Source: Chrysogorgia sp. JL179-B06 (lineage: Eukaryota > Cnidaria > Anthozoa > Scleralcyonacea > Chrysogorgiidae). Taken from it: DNA of 64,000 bases. The stretch covers positions 1,054,001 through 1,118,000 of the forward strand of contig JAYKKM010000226.1 of NCBI GenBank assembly GCA_035772405.1. Reading direction: 5' to 3'. Positions within the stretch are counted from its first letter, which is position 1. The number at the start of each line of letters is the position of its first letter. Below the pieces are notes generated by a model, which saw nothing but the letters and a program-made list of their open reading frames with translations, was not told the DNA's origin and did not search any database. A program made the position numbers and the translations under genes. Shown here piece by piece: positions 44,755 through 57,200 of this stretch.

Positions 44755-44943
44755 GGCGCCAAAATGAAATATTCCCGCCAACAACTCGACTATTTATCTT
44801 CCTCGGCTAGGGTTCGGACGCCTTTCGGAACCATTGATTATTCATAACTCATGAATTATTCCCTTAATAACAATACACCAAATGCTAATCAGGCTAGACA
44901 AAAGAAAGGTACTTACAGTTCACCTAGGTCCGTCCTCAAAGGG

Positions 44944-46800
44944 GGAAATCAGTACCAAATCTATTTCTCTTCGGCCCTAAGGATCGTATTGCGAAGGAAC
45001 AAAGGAAAGACGCTATTTATTCCATTCCGTGCAATGACTGATCAGGAGTACATCGGTCAGACTAAACGTCAAGTTTCGTACGCAGTGGCGTACCGTGACC
45101 ATTTTGGATGGGGGGTGTATCGTCTTAGTTTTACCGACGAACACGTGGGTGCAGATTTTCTTCCATTGCCTTGTAACCGTGCATGCTTGTACGTCTCGGC
45201 GCTCCTTCGGAGAAAAGCACCTGGGTACTAGGTTGGATCGGAAATCGGGAAAAGGGAGGTTTGTAAGCTCAGGAATATTAATTTAACATTAACCCATGCA
45301 ATTAAATCGAATTTTATACAACCGACAGTGGGGGGTGTCACACCCCCCGTACGGTACGCGTTCGTACGCGTTTAAATTAAAAGAACACTTTTCTTTATAG
45401 AAAAGGAAAATTCTGCTTTGTCGGAGCACGCATGCGTAACCTACCATGAGATTGCGTGGGAAAATTCCAAAATTATTACGCCCCATTGAATCGCGATTAC
45501 CAGAAGCTTATTTGCATCTTGTTAATAAATAACGTCATCATCGGTTCTATGAGGGTGATCGTTGTAAAGTTAGGATCCCTATTTATACCCCTGATGAAGA
45601 CACTGGGTCATGGACAGTAACTTTTAAAGTTATATTCAAAAAACATTTTAAAGCCAGAGTAGCGCCAAACTACTGTATGTCTGATTTATCTGTACATGTA
45701 TACAACGCAATGATTTTTCAAGTAGTTGATTGTTTGGAGATATTTAGATTTGCAGAACCTTTTATGTAATATTTGAACAACGACAGCGAGTGTTTTGCCA
45801 GGATATCCAAACACGAGAAAACAATGTACGAAAACACGAGCGCGAGTGTTTTTGTTAATTGTTTTTGCAAATAAAAAACAGTAAAAGGTTACATTTCACT
45901 CTCTAACAAAGGGCCTTCACTCAAAATGTTAAGCCTCACTATTTTGGCAAGTACACCTTTTAGTATTTTTTAAAATATTTTAACACACCTGACAAAAGCT
46001 CTTTTGTTAGTGTTTGATGTCATGATGACATCATAAAAACATTGAAGTGTGATATGGACAATTTGTAAATGCCAATATTTATAATTCCAAGAGTTCTTTT
46101 GAATAAAATTAAAGAGTTTATTTCAAACTGAGTTTCAGACAGTAGCACAGGGACAGATTGTTCAAAAACTGGATAACTGCTTGGTTTTGCAGGGGCAAAA
46201 ATGTCTACGTGGGGGGTCCAGAAAATGTTTTTATTTCTAGGGTTTCTGAAACACCATTTCCCATATTCTGAGGCGAGTTTTTAAAAGTAATCTGAAGGCC
46301 ATATATTGCAAAATTTTGTTATTACTAAATTAGAACATGGCACAATACACATCAAGATATCTTGAAATTCATTGATAAATAACTCTATAAATCGAAATAT
46401 TTCTTAGAATCCTTTTAATAAGTACAGAATATTTTAATCAGTTAATTTTTCCATTCAGGAAATTTTTTTCTTGTTTTCGCAGGCCCAATAATTTGCTAAA
46501 ATGTTTTGCAACATTCTTTTGAAGATACAAAAATCTGTTAGATATTGCCCTGGATTTGAATATGATTTAGATCGAGAACTATCGCACTTGCAACCCTGAT
46601 AATTTCCGTTGTAAAAACAATCGATTTTTTTACTTTTTTATTTATTTATTTATGAAAGAAATCTATCTAGTGTTTAAACCAATTAAACTACTAAAATTAT
46701 CAAGATAATATTGCGATTGCATGAGCTCTCGATAATTAGGCTCTGTGTAATTTGGGTTCTAGAGCACAAAAAAACTGTAGAAAGGACTCCACGAACATGA
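44944..46800. other. right flank of the virus: repeat-derived, no gene supported
   Basis: 45082-45360 has CAGTGGCGTACCGTGACC at one end and CCCCCCGTACGGTACGC inverted at the other, suggesting a worn MITE. 45890-45950 is a decayed relative of the repeat at 11040 (AACAAAGGGCCTTCACTC). 46150-46280 resembles 26165-26265. Nothing with a domain or splice structure was found. Confidence 0.35.
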
Positions 46801-46839
46801 GATTTCTTATTCTTCATTTTTATATAAAATTTGAACTGT

Positions 46840-47275
46840 CCCTAACACCAGACCCCATAGGCTAAATGCTCCAAGGTCGTGGCTAGATGGTACACTCTTG
46901 CAGTTGAGGTGTCCATGAGGTACTAGGTCTGAGTCGTCTTCTGGACGATCTTTTTTAGTATCTGCGAGACATGCCTGTATGATGAAATACATCATGGAAC
47001 TGCTAAGCCCAAAACAACTTAGATCCTAACCCTTGCCTAATGGATTTTCTAACCCCCCGCCTAATGGTTTTTCTAACCCCCCACCTAATGGTTTTCTAAT
47101 ACTAACCTTAATACTAATAAAAGGATCGTCCAGAAGACGACTCAGACCTAGTACCTCAAGGTCACCTCAACTGCAAGAGCCACGACCATGCTCCAACATC
47201 ACTATATATAAACATATAAATGCAATTGCAACAAAGTAAGCCTAACCCTAAATATCCCTATAATTGTCCTGTATT
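46840..47275. repeat. foldback MITE with inner arms and AACATCACTATATA tail
   Basis: TGCAGTTGAGGTGTCC..GAGG, TACTAGGTCTGAGTCGTCTT and CTGGACGATC recur inverted at 47120-47180. The loop has a small direct repeat CCTAATGG(T/A)TTTTCTAACCCC three times. The tail shares sequence with 7195-7570. It ends about 110 bases downstream of the EFCAB11 stop. Confidence 0.5.
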
Positions 47276-47385
47276 CACTTCCTGAATGGTTTAGTTAAGC
47301 CAATATGCATGGAATGAATATTGCTGTTACGGAATTTTGATGGATAAAATGTATAGTTTGGCAGGAAAGTATGTGAATTGGAAAA

Positions 47386-47844
47386 CTATTCAGTGGTAAA
47401 CTTCATCATAAATTCAAAGTCCCTATAACTAACTCGTCCATCACCATCTCGATCTACTTCTCTAAACAACCTTTGAAGGTCAAATGGTTTTACAAACGGT
47501 GCAACCACATTAAAAATATTCTTTACATCTTCCAGACCAATAAAGCCACGGCATTTAGTATCAAAAGCCAGAAAAGTTTGCCTAATTTCATCATCCTCAT
47601 CTTGCATTGAGAGCTTTGAGCACATAATTTTATTAAAAACTTCTCGTGATATGCCAGAAGAAACATTCTTTTCCTTTGCAAGCATTTCATTCACCTCGTA
47701 CTTGGAAGGTTTGTAGCCGAAAATTTCAACAACAGCTAACTTTAATTCATCTCTCGTTAAATAGCTCTTTTTTCCTCTGTCTGCATGGGAGAATACCTGA
47801 AAAATGTGGATTTGTTGCTTTCTATGAATTCCCTGGAACTCCAT
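47386..47844 (-). CDS. EFCAB11: EF-hand calcium-binding domain protein 11
   Basis: 152 aa in a single open frame from ATG 47844. It has four EF-hand-like units: HADRGKKSYLTRDELK, a degenerate NVSSGISREVF unit, FDTKCRGFIGLEDVK and the canonical loop DRDGDGRVSYRDF. FGYKPSKYEVNEML and the FREVDRDGDG...FRDFE-like end match vertebrate EFCAB11 (163 aa) in order and spacing. The first three loops lack several acidic ligands, so only the last is likely to bind calcium well. It appears intronless here. It is arranged head to head with IK, 381 bases between start codons. Confidence 0.78.
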   Translation of the reverse strand: MEFQGIHRKQQIHIFQVFSHADRGKKSYLTRDELKLAVVEIFGYKPSKYEVNEMLAKEKNVSSGISREVFNKIMCSKLSMQDEDDEIRQTFLAFDTKCRGFIGLEDVKNIFNVVAPFVKPFDLQRLFREVDRDGDGRVSYRDFEFMMKFTTE

Positions 47845-48225
47845 CTTGGATTCTCCTAGAATTAGGACGGTACTTCATGTTATAGACATATAGTGGTTTG
47901 CATATACTGTAAGTCTGTAGCCTGTAGGTAATACGGTTTCTGGTGGTTTACGGTTGTTTCTGGTGGTTTGTGGTTGTTTCTGGTGGTTTACGGTTGTTTC
48001 TCCGTTTCTTCAAACTCCAGCCATTTTCTTTTCTTGAATCTTCAAGACTTCAACCTTTCAGTTTCTTGAATTTTCAGCCATTCCCAATCCGTTTCTTGAA
48101 TTTTTGATGATTTTGACATATCCAGTGGAATTGTGGGATATGGTTTTACTCCAGCTCTCGCCATTTTTCAGATATTCACAGTAAACAAATTTTCTCTTGA
48201 TTGTTCAACCTAATTCGAGATCAAA
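47845..48225. promoter_or_regulatory. probable bidirectional promoter of EFCAB11 and IK
   Basis: 381 bases separate two divergent start codons. 47935-48000 is a small tandem array of GGTTTCTGGTGGTTTACGGT/TGTTTCT units and 48005-48110 repeats TTTCTTGAATTTTCA-like motifs. No TATA box is evident. Shared control of the two genes is inferred from spacing alone. Confidence 0.45.
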
Positions 48226-51200
48226 ATGCCTGAAAGTACGTGTATATTTTAAGTATATTTTCACTGTCATATTTGTTGTGTCTCGATAGATTATAAATGA
48301 GATTTTATCTTTCTTGTGCTATAGGCGCAGAACTATTTTCAAATCCGTACGCGCCCGCTTCCATGCGAGTGGATTCAATGGAAGACGAAGGGTGAGTATT
48401 AATAATACTTCAAAGTTCAAACCGTCTTCATGTAAGATTCATTCAGGATTTTGATAACTATATGATTTTCCATATTTGCTATATGATTTATTATTAAAGC
48501 GAAAGAAAGGAAATATTAGTTATGGTCCTGTTGTTTATTTTAAACAGCCCTGCACTTACAAACGACGACTTCAGAAAACTTCTGATGACGCCAAGACTTG
48601 CTGCTCCAAATGTGGCCCCACCATCTGCAATTATGTCCAAGGCAAAATCGTAAGTGCATCAGATACAAATGTTTTACCTTCCAGTGGTGCTGGAGGCACA
48701 GACAGGGGTGGTGGAGCTGCTTCCCCTGTGCCCCCTTTTTATCAAGTAACTGAAACTCACACAAGACTTTGTGAGTTTCAAATTCAAAAACAATGTTTAT
48801 GCTATAAACAATTTCTATTAAATATGATATATTTATCTTAGGCCTGGTTTATACATCATGCTAAGAGCGCACCGAAGGCCAAACCAATTAATTTATTGGT
48901 GTGTTCGTAAGACACTAGCTGATAGAAACCTGTTTGATTTTATATACATGAACAATTTGGAACAAACCAAATTTCTCATACCCAAAAATTAGATCTGGGC
49001 CCGATTAATCGGTTACGATACAGACAATCTATTATCATTAACAATAATCGGATCATCGAAAACAACAATACAACTTATTTATGTTACTGTTCTTAACTTT
49101 TTAATATGTACAGTATCAAGTTTTTTTAATCTCGTTTGTTTACGTAGTCGTAGAGTTCATAGTGTTAATATGCTTGATTCAAGAACTATTGCGTGCCTGC
49201 ATAGGTTAAACAAACATACCTCATCAACTAAATGTAGCACAAGTTGCATAGCGGATTCAGGTTGAGTCAAACTCAAAGTGTCCTAATTGTTGTCAAGTGC
49301 TTTCTCCCATGTTTCTAAGGCTGCAATTAACAATAGCTTGCCTTTTCTGAATTATTTTCCAATGTCTATTGTAGTAACTGCAAGTCTTCAATTCCTGGCA
49401 CAGGAAATGATAATTGCTACTCAATTTACACAAACGATTAATCAATTATTAATCGATTGTTAAGGTCACTAGAGATGAGCTGATTACGAAAATAGCCGAT
49501 TACTGAAGCTGATTATTTGAAGGCCGATTAATCAAAATAATCAGAATATGCCGATTATCGATATGTTTCTGGTTACCAGTCTCCGCATAGTGTTGCAATA
49601 TTTATGGGATTGCTAGGGGCAAGCAACATTTTTGAAATATAACAGGAATTACTTGTGCACATTTTGGTTTTTCGATCCCGGTCTCGACAATAGTCGAGAG
49701 GGCCGATTGTCACCGAGAGCCCACTCTCGACATATTTATTTCACATATATCTCGACGTATTTATATATTTGTCGAGAGATGGACACACTCCAGTAATTCG
49801 TTTCCAGCTCTCTGCTCGGGCCTGCATATTTGTTTTGGTTGCTGTTTTGACAAGAAGAGGCTTTGCTTAGTATTTTCATTCGTAATTCATAAGAGGTTTG
49901 TATTTAAGATTTTAGAGATATTGATGGTCAAAGTTTGGATTTTGGTAAGTTTGTTTATTCGTGATTCTTCGTTATTCTTTGTGTATCTTTTTGACAATGA
50001 AACATTTAGATATCTAATCGAATTTACCACTTTGTATAGCATGGCTCGACAGCTTACAGACGACGAAATTCGTGAAATTTTCGCCGATATTTACTCTGAT
50101 CAATCCGATGTATCCTCGGATCTAGACAAGGATAGTGAAGGAACGCCTCGCCCTGAAATATCACAACCTGAACTGGCTGCACTTGCTGAATCTGACGATG
50201 TTGTGGAGCGATTTGACAATGTCAGCACTCGGCACTGGTATGATTCATGTTACTGCTGATGAAATGAAAGCATTTCTGGTGATATTGATCCTGCTAGGCC
50301 TTGATGATATGGGATCTTTTAGAGTACATTGGACAACTGATCCACTACTAGAGAAGCCTGGATTTAGGAGAATAATGAGCCGCAACCGATTTCAGATGAT
50401 AAGTGCGATTCTTACATGTAGGTACATGTGGTTGATAACTCCCAGCAAGTTTCAAGGGGTCAGCAGGGGTATGATCGCCAGTTCAAAATTAGTTCAAAAT
50501 GATTGAGAAGCTTGTTGTAGCCTGGAATAGCTCTTTTCAAATGGAAAAAGAGCTCTCTGTTGATGAGTGCATGGGGCCACCATGCACTCTGATCAACAGA
50601 GAGCTCTTTTTCCATTTGAAAAGAGCTATTCCAGGCTACAACAAGCTTCTCAATCATTTTGAACTAATTTTGAACTAATTTTGAACTGGCGATCATACCC
50701 CTGCTGACCCCTTGAAACTTGCTGGGAGTTATCAATTTCAAAGGTTGTGTCAGCATGATGTTACAACACATGAAAAGCAAGCCCACTAAATGGGGTTTGA
50801 AAGGATGGGTCCTTGCTGGCTCCAAGACCGGCTATGTCCACAACTCAACTGGCAGCTTTATGTTGGTAAAGATGAAAATTATACATGTACATCATTAGAG
50901 GGTTTAGGATATAGAGTTGTAATGAATGTTTCAACAGATGACCAACCAGGTCAAGTCATATATATTATGGACAATTTCTTTACCAGTGTGAAACAGGATC
51001 TTAGCCAGGATCTGAAACTTGGGTGTCCAAATTGGCCATCGCGGGCCAGAATACCCCTGGATGGGGGGAGTTGCATATTTGCTGGGAATCCCGCTGTGAA
51101 GGGGTATTCTAAAGGCTAAAATTGTAACTTTAAATTATTACGATTCATTCTCCTGCATGCATTATTCGTGACAAGAATCACGACTTACGAGGCTTCGAAT

Positions 51201-54200
51201 AGTGCGAATAGTTGACAAAAATGTGCGAATAATCGACGAATAGTACGAATAGCCGACAAATAGTACGAATATTTGTCGAATCGTCGCTAGGCAGCGCGGT
51301 TGTTAATGTCAAAATACATGTCCTTTAGATTTCTTATCGGCCGTCCAAAAGGTGAAAAATAGTAAATAGCCGTCCAAAAGCCGTCATTATCAACTGGCCG
51401 TCTTAAATCGAAACTGGCCGTCCAAAAGACGGCTGGACGGCTGGCTGGCTAAGACCCTGGTGTGAAACTGTTTTCTGATCTACAAGCACGCAACATTGGA
51501 GCCTATGGAACTGTTCGATCAAATAGGAAAGGTAATATAACCCTCCACAATTGGCAAATTTCAAAAAAGGAACAGTGAAAAGAGTATTGCAAGAGCTATC
51601 ACCAATGTTTTTGTATGAGAAAGATGCGCATCTACTTGCTGTTGGGTGGTATGATAAGGGCCTGTTTGCTTGCTATCAAGTGTCGATGATGACCATGTCT
51701 CAGTAAAAAGAATCAGAAGTAAGGATGGTTCAGATGGTTACCGTGAGATCAGGAAGCCAGATGCCATTGATCATTATAACAACTACATGGGGGTTAAATC
51801 AGATCAGATGAATTTGTACTATGCCATCATCCACAAGAGTATTAAATGGTGGAAAAAGGTCTTTTGCCATCTGCTCAACACTTCTGCTACGGTGCTACCA
51901 ATGCCTATTATAATGTTTACTAGTTCAGCAGATCCAAGTAAATAAATTACAAGTATGGAATTCTGATTGCAGATCTGTCACAGGCTTTTGGAAGGCTATC
52001 AGCGCAAACGGGTAAGTGCAGGGCGCCCTTCAATTGTATCAGATGTCCCTGGAAGACTTGATGGTCTTGGACATTTCATGAAGAAGACTCAAGGCAAACC
52101 TGACTGCAAAGTCTGCACTATCAGAGAGAACAACAAGTATGTTCACCGAAAACAGACATCCCGGGAATGCAAAACATGTGTTCCAAGCATCCCCACTTTG
52201 TGACATACCTTGCCATGAAATATACCACACAAAATTAGACTACAAGCAATACTGGAAAGCAGATTTTTATAACATAAATGATAGAACAGTTATCAATTAG
52301 TGACACTTGATAATTTACATTATTTTTTTCAGTTAAAAAAATTTTTTTTAACCTATATACTTGTAAATATGTTCATATTTCTAAGAAATTTGCTATTTTT
52401 ACCCAAAAATATATAAGTAGATAGCATATTTCAATACACCAGTTTGTAGCCCATGAAAAAAGCTACAAATCGTTCTTATACACCTAGTAGTGTCTATCTT
52501 GAATATTTGTTTTGCTGGAATGCCGCAAACATGATACATTGATATCTACTTTTTTCACAAAAAAAAATCCGGCCAGAAGCAGGTAGCCTCCTTACAAACA
52601 TCCGGGATCGAAAGGGTTAAACGATCGGAAATACCCTGAAAAAGCACTTCACACAAATGACGTCAAGATTCACAGATATATCGATATTTCACTGCAATAT
52701 TTCATATTTCACAGCATAAGAAGAATCAGGCAAGAGCAAAACAAAAGAGGAAACAAAGAAAAATTCTCGTTGTTTTGTCTTCGTACGTCCCCAGAGGAAA
52801 AGTTGTGCTTTGTTTTCGTTGCTTATGGTTATGTCGCTCGTAAAACACAAATACATGAGTCAATTTTAAGGACAATCTTTAAGAAACTTGTTATTGCAAT
52901 ACCGCATTTGTAATAACAGAAACGCAATACTGTAGTACCGTACCGATAATACCGAAAATTTAACGATAATAATAAATATAGAATATTTCGATATCGATAT
53001 TTGAAAATTGAAATACCGAGTAATCGGTATTTGAAAAAACCCGATAATTATCAATATATCGATATACTGCATTAGTCTAAACAATATCAGCTGAATCCTG
53101 GTTCTTCTGTATTAAATCCTCTATATTCACCAACAAGGTGGACTGCCCATAATTATGATTACTGCTGTAGTTGCTGCTTTTCTGAAAAACTATGCTGCTT
53201 TAAAGCAAGAACTAAGCCAGATAGCAGATGAATCATCAGGTGAAGTCACAAGTATGTTTCATTGCATGACTACTTACTTTGAACTACTTTGAAGTACTAC
53301 TCCTCACAAACGAACTTGCCCAAATGTTTGATCAGCGCACATTCATGGTGCTAAGAGAAGTTGAAAAGCTGGTAATAGATTTGTGCAATGGAGCTAGTAT
53401 AGAAATATCGCGACCTGGCCATATTAATTTTTGCAGGTGCGTGGGATATCGCGCGCCTCAGAACGTCAGGCGCGCGATTATAAAACTGTCAAACACTACG
53501 CCTAGAGACTGGATTAACATTAGCCTGCGTGCAGGCTCTCCTAGATTAACATGGACAAAACTGAGTAAATATTTATTTGGAAAAAAACAATATTTTAACA
53601 TCGGAATTTAAACAAAATCAGTAGTTACTATATATGTACAGTATGTATATTTACATACAAAAATCTTTTTCAAATTCAACTTAATTCCATGTCAATGTCA
53701 ACATCGCTGTCTTCAAATTCGGAATCGGATGAGCTTGGCTGCTTGACGTATCTACACTCTCGTTGTCAATGTCTATGACGTCTTTCTCAAGTCATCTCTT
53801 TTTAGATGGATTTTCTTCATCCACGGTGTTGGTAGCGAGTTGAACTTTGCGCCTTTTTTCCATGTAGATTTCGAATGCACGGTTGAGAATTTATTTACGT
53901 TCGTTCACCGACCAGGCTTTATCATTCCCTTGGCTTTGACGCAACGCATTTGATCAATTCGATCAAGAGACAAAGGTTTGGATAGTCAAGTCTTTTGAAT
54001 GTCAAGATCCTTGCCACAGAACTTTTGCATAGCTTGCTCAACTGCTTGAACTTTCGACGAGTCTTTCAAACAACTTGCCATCAAAATCCGACTTACTCCA
54101 ATTTCATTCATCAGATCACTACGAGGTGCGCAAAACATTGCGCGCCTCAAACGGCCAGGCCTGGGGTTAGGTGCATGAGACATAGGTATTTGACACAATA

Positions 54201-57200
54201 TCGAAAACATTACCGCGGTATGTAAATTTGTAGGCAACATGATACATCGCCAAATGGGCTTTTTAATTTTCAGAAAAATAGCTTCACAAATCTTCACATT
54301 TTCCAAAATCGCTTCACAATTTCCAAAATCGCTTAACAATTTCCCAAATCGCTTCACAATTTACGTTTTGCTAATTACATACAGTGGTGGATTAAGCGTA
54401 CCTGGGGGCCCCTGGCTGTTTTTCGCCGCCCCCCCCCCCGAAAATCGTCGATCGATCGTTGTAAATTGATTTTCATGCGAGCTTTCAAGCATTTGGGTTT
54501 GGGAAACTGAAAACTCCTGTCAAAAATCACTGTAGTTGAATCACTGTATTTCAAACAGCGGGCCCCTCTGGCGGTTGCCCATTCATGCCCTCCCCTTAAT
54601 CCGCCACTGATTACATACAACGAATTAATTTAAGCCAATGAACAGCGCACAAGTTTGAATAAAGGAGGATTCATAATCAATTTAAAGCTATTGATGTTTT
54701 CATTAAAGTGCACCTAACCCACGTTAAAAATTATAAGGATGGCGTTAACCATTTTTTAATATCGACTTTCATTCTTGTTGTTTGCAAATAAGGTGGTGAT
54801 GACGTCAATTACGACCAACGCCAAACAGACCACCAAACGGAAGAACATCGTTGAAGTTTTATTGTTGCCATAGTAACAGATTAGTTTCCAAATCTATAAG
54901 TTCCTGGCTTTGCACCAACTTCAAACTTCAGTTTATTGCTTAAGTCAGTTTGGTGGTTTTTTCAAGTGATTTTGTTGGTTAATTTCAAAGATATGTCAGA
55001 CTTTAAGACTTGCCCCATCCAATGCTGTTGGTCGTAATTGATGTCATCACATACTTATTTGCATATTGGGCAATTCTCCCGTCACACACGTGACATTGCT
55101 ATTCCTTTGGGCTTCACACTTAGTGTGAAGCCCAAAGGAATAGCAATGTCACATGTGTGACGGGAGAATTGCCCTATTACAAAAAGACCAAATAACTCAA
55201 GAATGAACCGATATTGAAAAATGTTTAACTTCATAATTTCTAATGCCATTTCAAACAAAACATTTTAGGGGTTAGGTGCACTTTAAAGATGATATGTTTT
55301 GTACATGTATATATATTAAGGATTTCAACATAAAGTAATATTATGCACTATCAAGTCTTTGACTCCTTTGAGTTCACTTTTGTTGCAATACATCGCAATC
55401 AATCGAATATATTTTGGTTACTCTTATGCAGCATAGTAACATTGGTTACTTTATTGGTATAATTTTTTTAGTGCCCAACCTTCAAGTAAATTTTGACGAT
55501 TTTGTGTGAACGTACGGAAACTCTGCCATTATTATTTTGTATCTGTATTTAGTGAATGGGGTTTTTGTAATTGAATTTCAATGTTTTTGCTAAGGTACGA
55601 TAGTATGGTAGTATAGTTGCTTAATTTTAACATTTTTGCTATTGTACAATAATTGTATGGCACTATTGTTTATTTTCAACATTTTTGCTATGGTTTGATA
55701 GTGTGGCTGTATGGCACAATGTGTGCCTCCAACGTGTGAATTTAGAAATTTTGTAGTCTTTTGAAGAACAATATAACTACAAGCATGTGACTTTTCTTTT
55801 TAGGCAAGTTAAACAATATGATGAAGATGAAAATCCTGCAGCATTGAGAAGAAAAAAGAAGAGGTACACAGTATTTTAATCATTTTGATATGATTGTGTT
55901 AAAATAATATTGTTTTTTCCCTTGTAAATACATCTTCCTATAAAGGTCTGCAAACAGTCCACTAGCATCGCAGAGTTGCGGGTTCTATTCCAGCAAGAAA
56001 GCCTTGATGTTGCTTTTTCGAAACTATTCCCAGTTTGTTCTTAAAAAATATATATATACGATCTATCGTAGAGTGCTCGATACCATAATTATGAGGTAGA
56101 GCTTAATATAGGAAAATGTCGCTTAAATGTTTGTTTGCTACTCGGAGTTTCACGCTGGATACGATCTTCAGGCAAAGTTCAGCGATCTTCAGGCAGAGTT
56201 GCCTGATATATATATATATATAATATTCTCTAGCACTCAAAATTTTTCCTCCATCATAAATCCTTAAAACAAAAATAGACTGATTCTTTTCTTCTTAATG
56301 TTAGCCATTATGCAAAACTAAAGAAGATGGAGGAAGAAAGGGAAAAGGAACTTGCTGCAAAGTACAGAGACAGGGTAAGTTTATAGCACATAGCATATTA
56401 TCCACAGCACTGTTTTATATAAGAACAGTTTTCCTGTATTGCAATAAGCATTTTTAGGGGATTATGTCTGCATTCATTGTATTGCATCATCAAAGATAAT
56501 TGAGTGCATACACAATACCCATTCTGATTCATACTAATTTTCATTGTACTGTATTGCATCACCAAAGATAATTGATTGCATACACATACCCATACAATAA
56601 GCTCCAAGACCAAATGTTTTTTTGCAACTATTCCTGGATCATGGCATTCTTTCTGACAACCACGTTGTATAGATAGATAGTTAGATAGTATTATTTAAGT
56701 CACCATTAAAACCAAATTATTTCTATGAAACACCTGTGAATATTTGAATTGGTCATAATGTGGTTTTGCTATTGTCAAGTTTTGAGTTTTTCCAATAAAT
56801 ATTTGCCTGTCCAGTGTCCAGAGCCTATGCTCTCAGGACCAGCCATTTAGAGAGATACCCATCATAGATAGCATTGTCAAATAATAAATTGGAAAATACA
56901 TTTATTTAGCCCCAAGACCAAAATTTACCGTGCATGTAATTTGTTAATTTTATAACAATTGGCATTCTTTGTGGCATTCTTTGTGGCATTCTTAGAATTT
57001 TGCCTGATTTGAACATCTAAGTTGCTTTATTTCTCGAATTATTTCTCATGTTTTCATCATTGTTGCCTTTTCATCATCATTGTTGCCTTTTCATCATCAT
57101 TGTTGCCTTTTCATCATCATTGTAGTATGTTCGAGGTTGTTCAATAGTACAATATCATTCAGTACATATCCTTTAAAGGGACACTCCGGGCCAAATACAA

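Larger units (their letters stand above)
31118..44943. mobile_element. endogenous adintovirus/Polinton-like element with gene-bearing inverted repeats
   Basis: About 13.8 kb between inverted repeats. It carries integrase with chromodomain, penton-like, basic core-like, major capsid and adenain-type protease genes, and a minus-strand protein-primed DNA polymerase B. That set defines adintoviruses/Mavericks. The arms (left 31118-34902, right 41005-44943) each hold five genes. No FtsK/HerA-type packaging ATPase was seen. The polymerase is incomplete and broken, the right integrase copy is frameshifted and the left Bcl-2-like copy has lost its start. Polinton insertions normally make a 6-bp duplication; none is recognisable here, so the true ends may be lost or lie elsewhere. 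Codon use and the compact, intron-free, partly overlapping genes differ sharply from the host genes on either side. Confidence 0.88.
41005..44943 (-). repeat. right arm of the viral inverted repeat
   Basis: Inverted near-identical copy of 31118-34902, about 3.94 kb. The inner edge AAACTTAGCTGG is inside the integrase chromodomain and the outer edge is GGTCCGTCCTCAAAGGG. It keeps the intact 5' end of the Bcl-2-like gene that the left arm has lost, but its integrase is frameshifted and lacks the last 13 codons. Outside it, from 44944, the sequence is unrelated to the left flank. Confidence 0.88.
49664..52620 (+). mobile_element. dead piggyBac transposon
   Basis: The right end CCGGGATCGAAAGGGTTAA (52602-52620) and the diverged left end GGTTTTTCGATCCCGG (about 49667-49682) are inverted, with TTAA at the right as piggyBac requires. 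Pieces of a PGBD-type transposase lie between: an acidic N-terminus (50041-50256, MARQLTDDEIREIF), LTADEMKAFLVILILLGLDD and DPLLEKPGFRRIMSRNRFQM (about 50256-50420), GYRVVMNVSTDDQPGQVIYI then MDNFFTS (50905-50985), DAIDHYNNYMGVKSDQMN (51755-51810) and a C-terminal Cys-rich CKVCTIRENNKYVHRKQTSRECKTC-type segment (split frames, 52100-52190). Several frameshifts, a foldback insert (50432-50735) and minisatellite-like insertions make it inactive. It sits in intron 3 of IK. Confidence 0.75.

Noticed and set aside
44851..45231. GIY-YIG-like fragment (YIGQTKRQV)
   Set aside because: Only a few residues match, the frame starts inside the viral arm, and no other nuclease motif is present.
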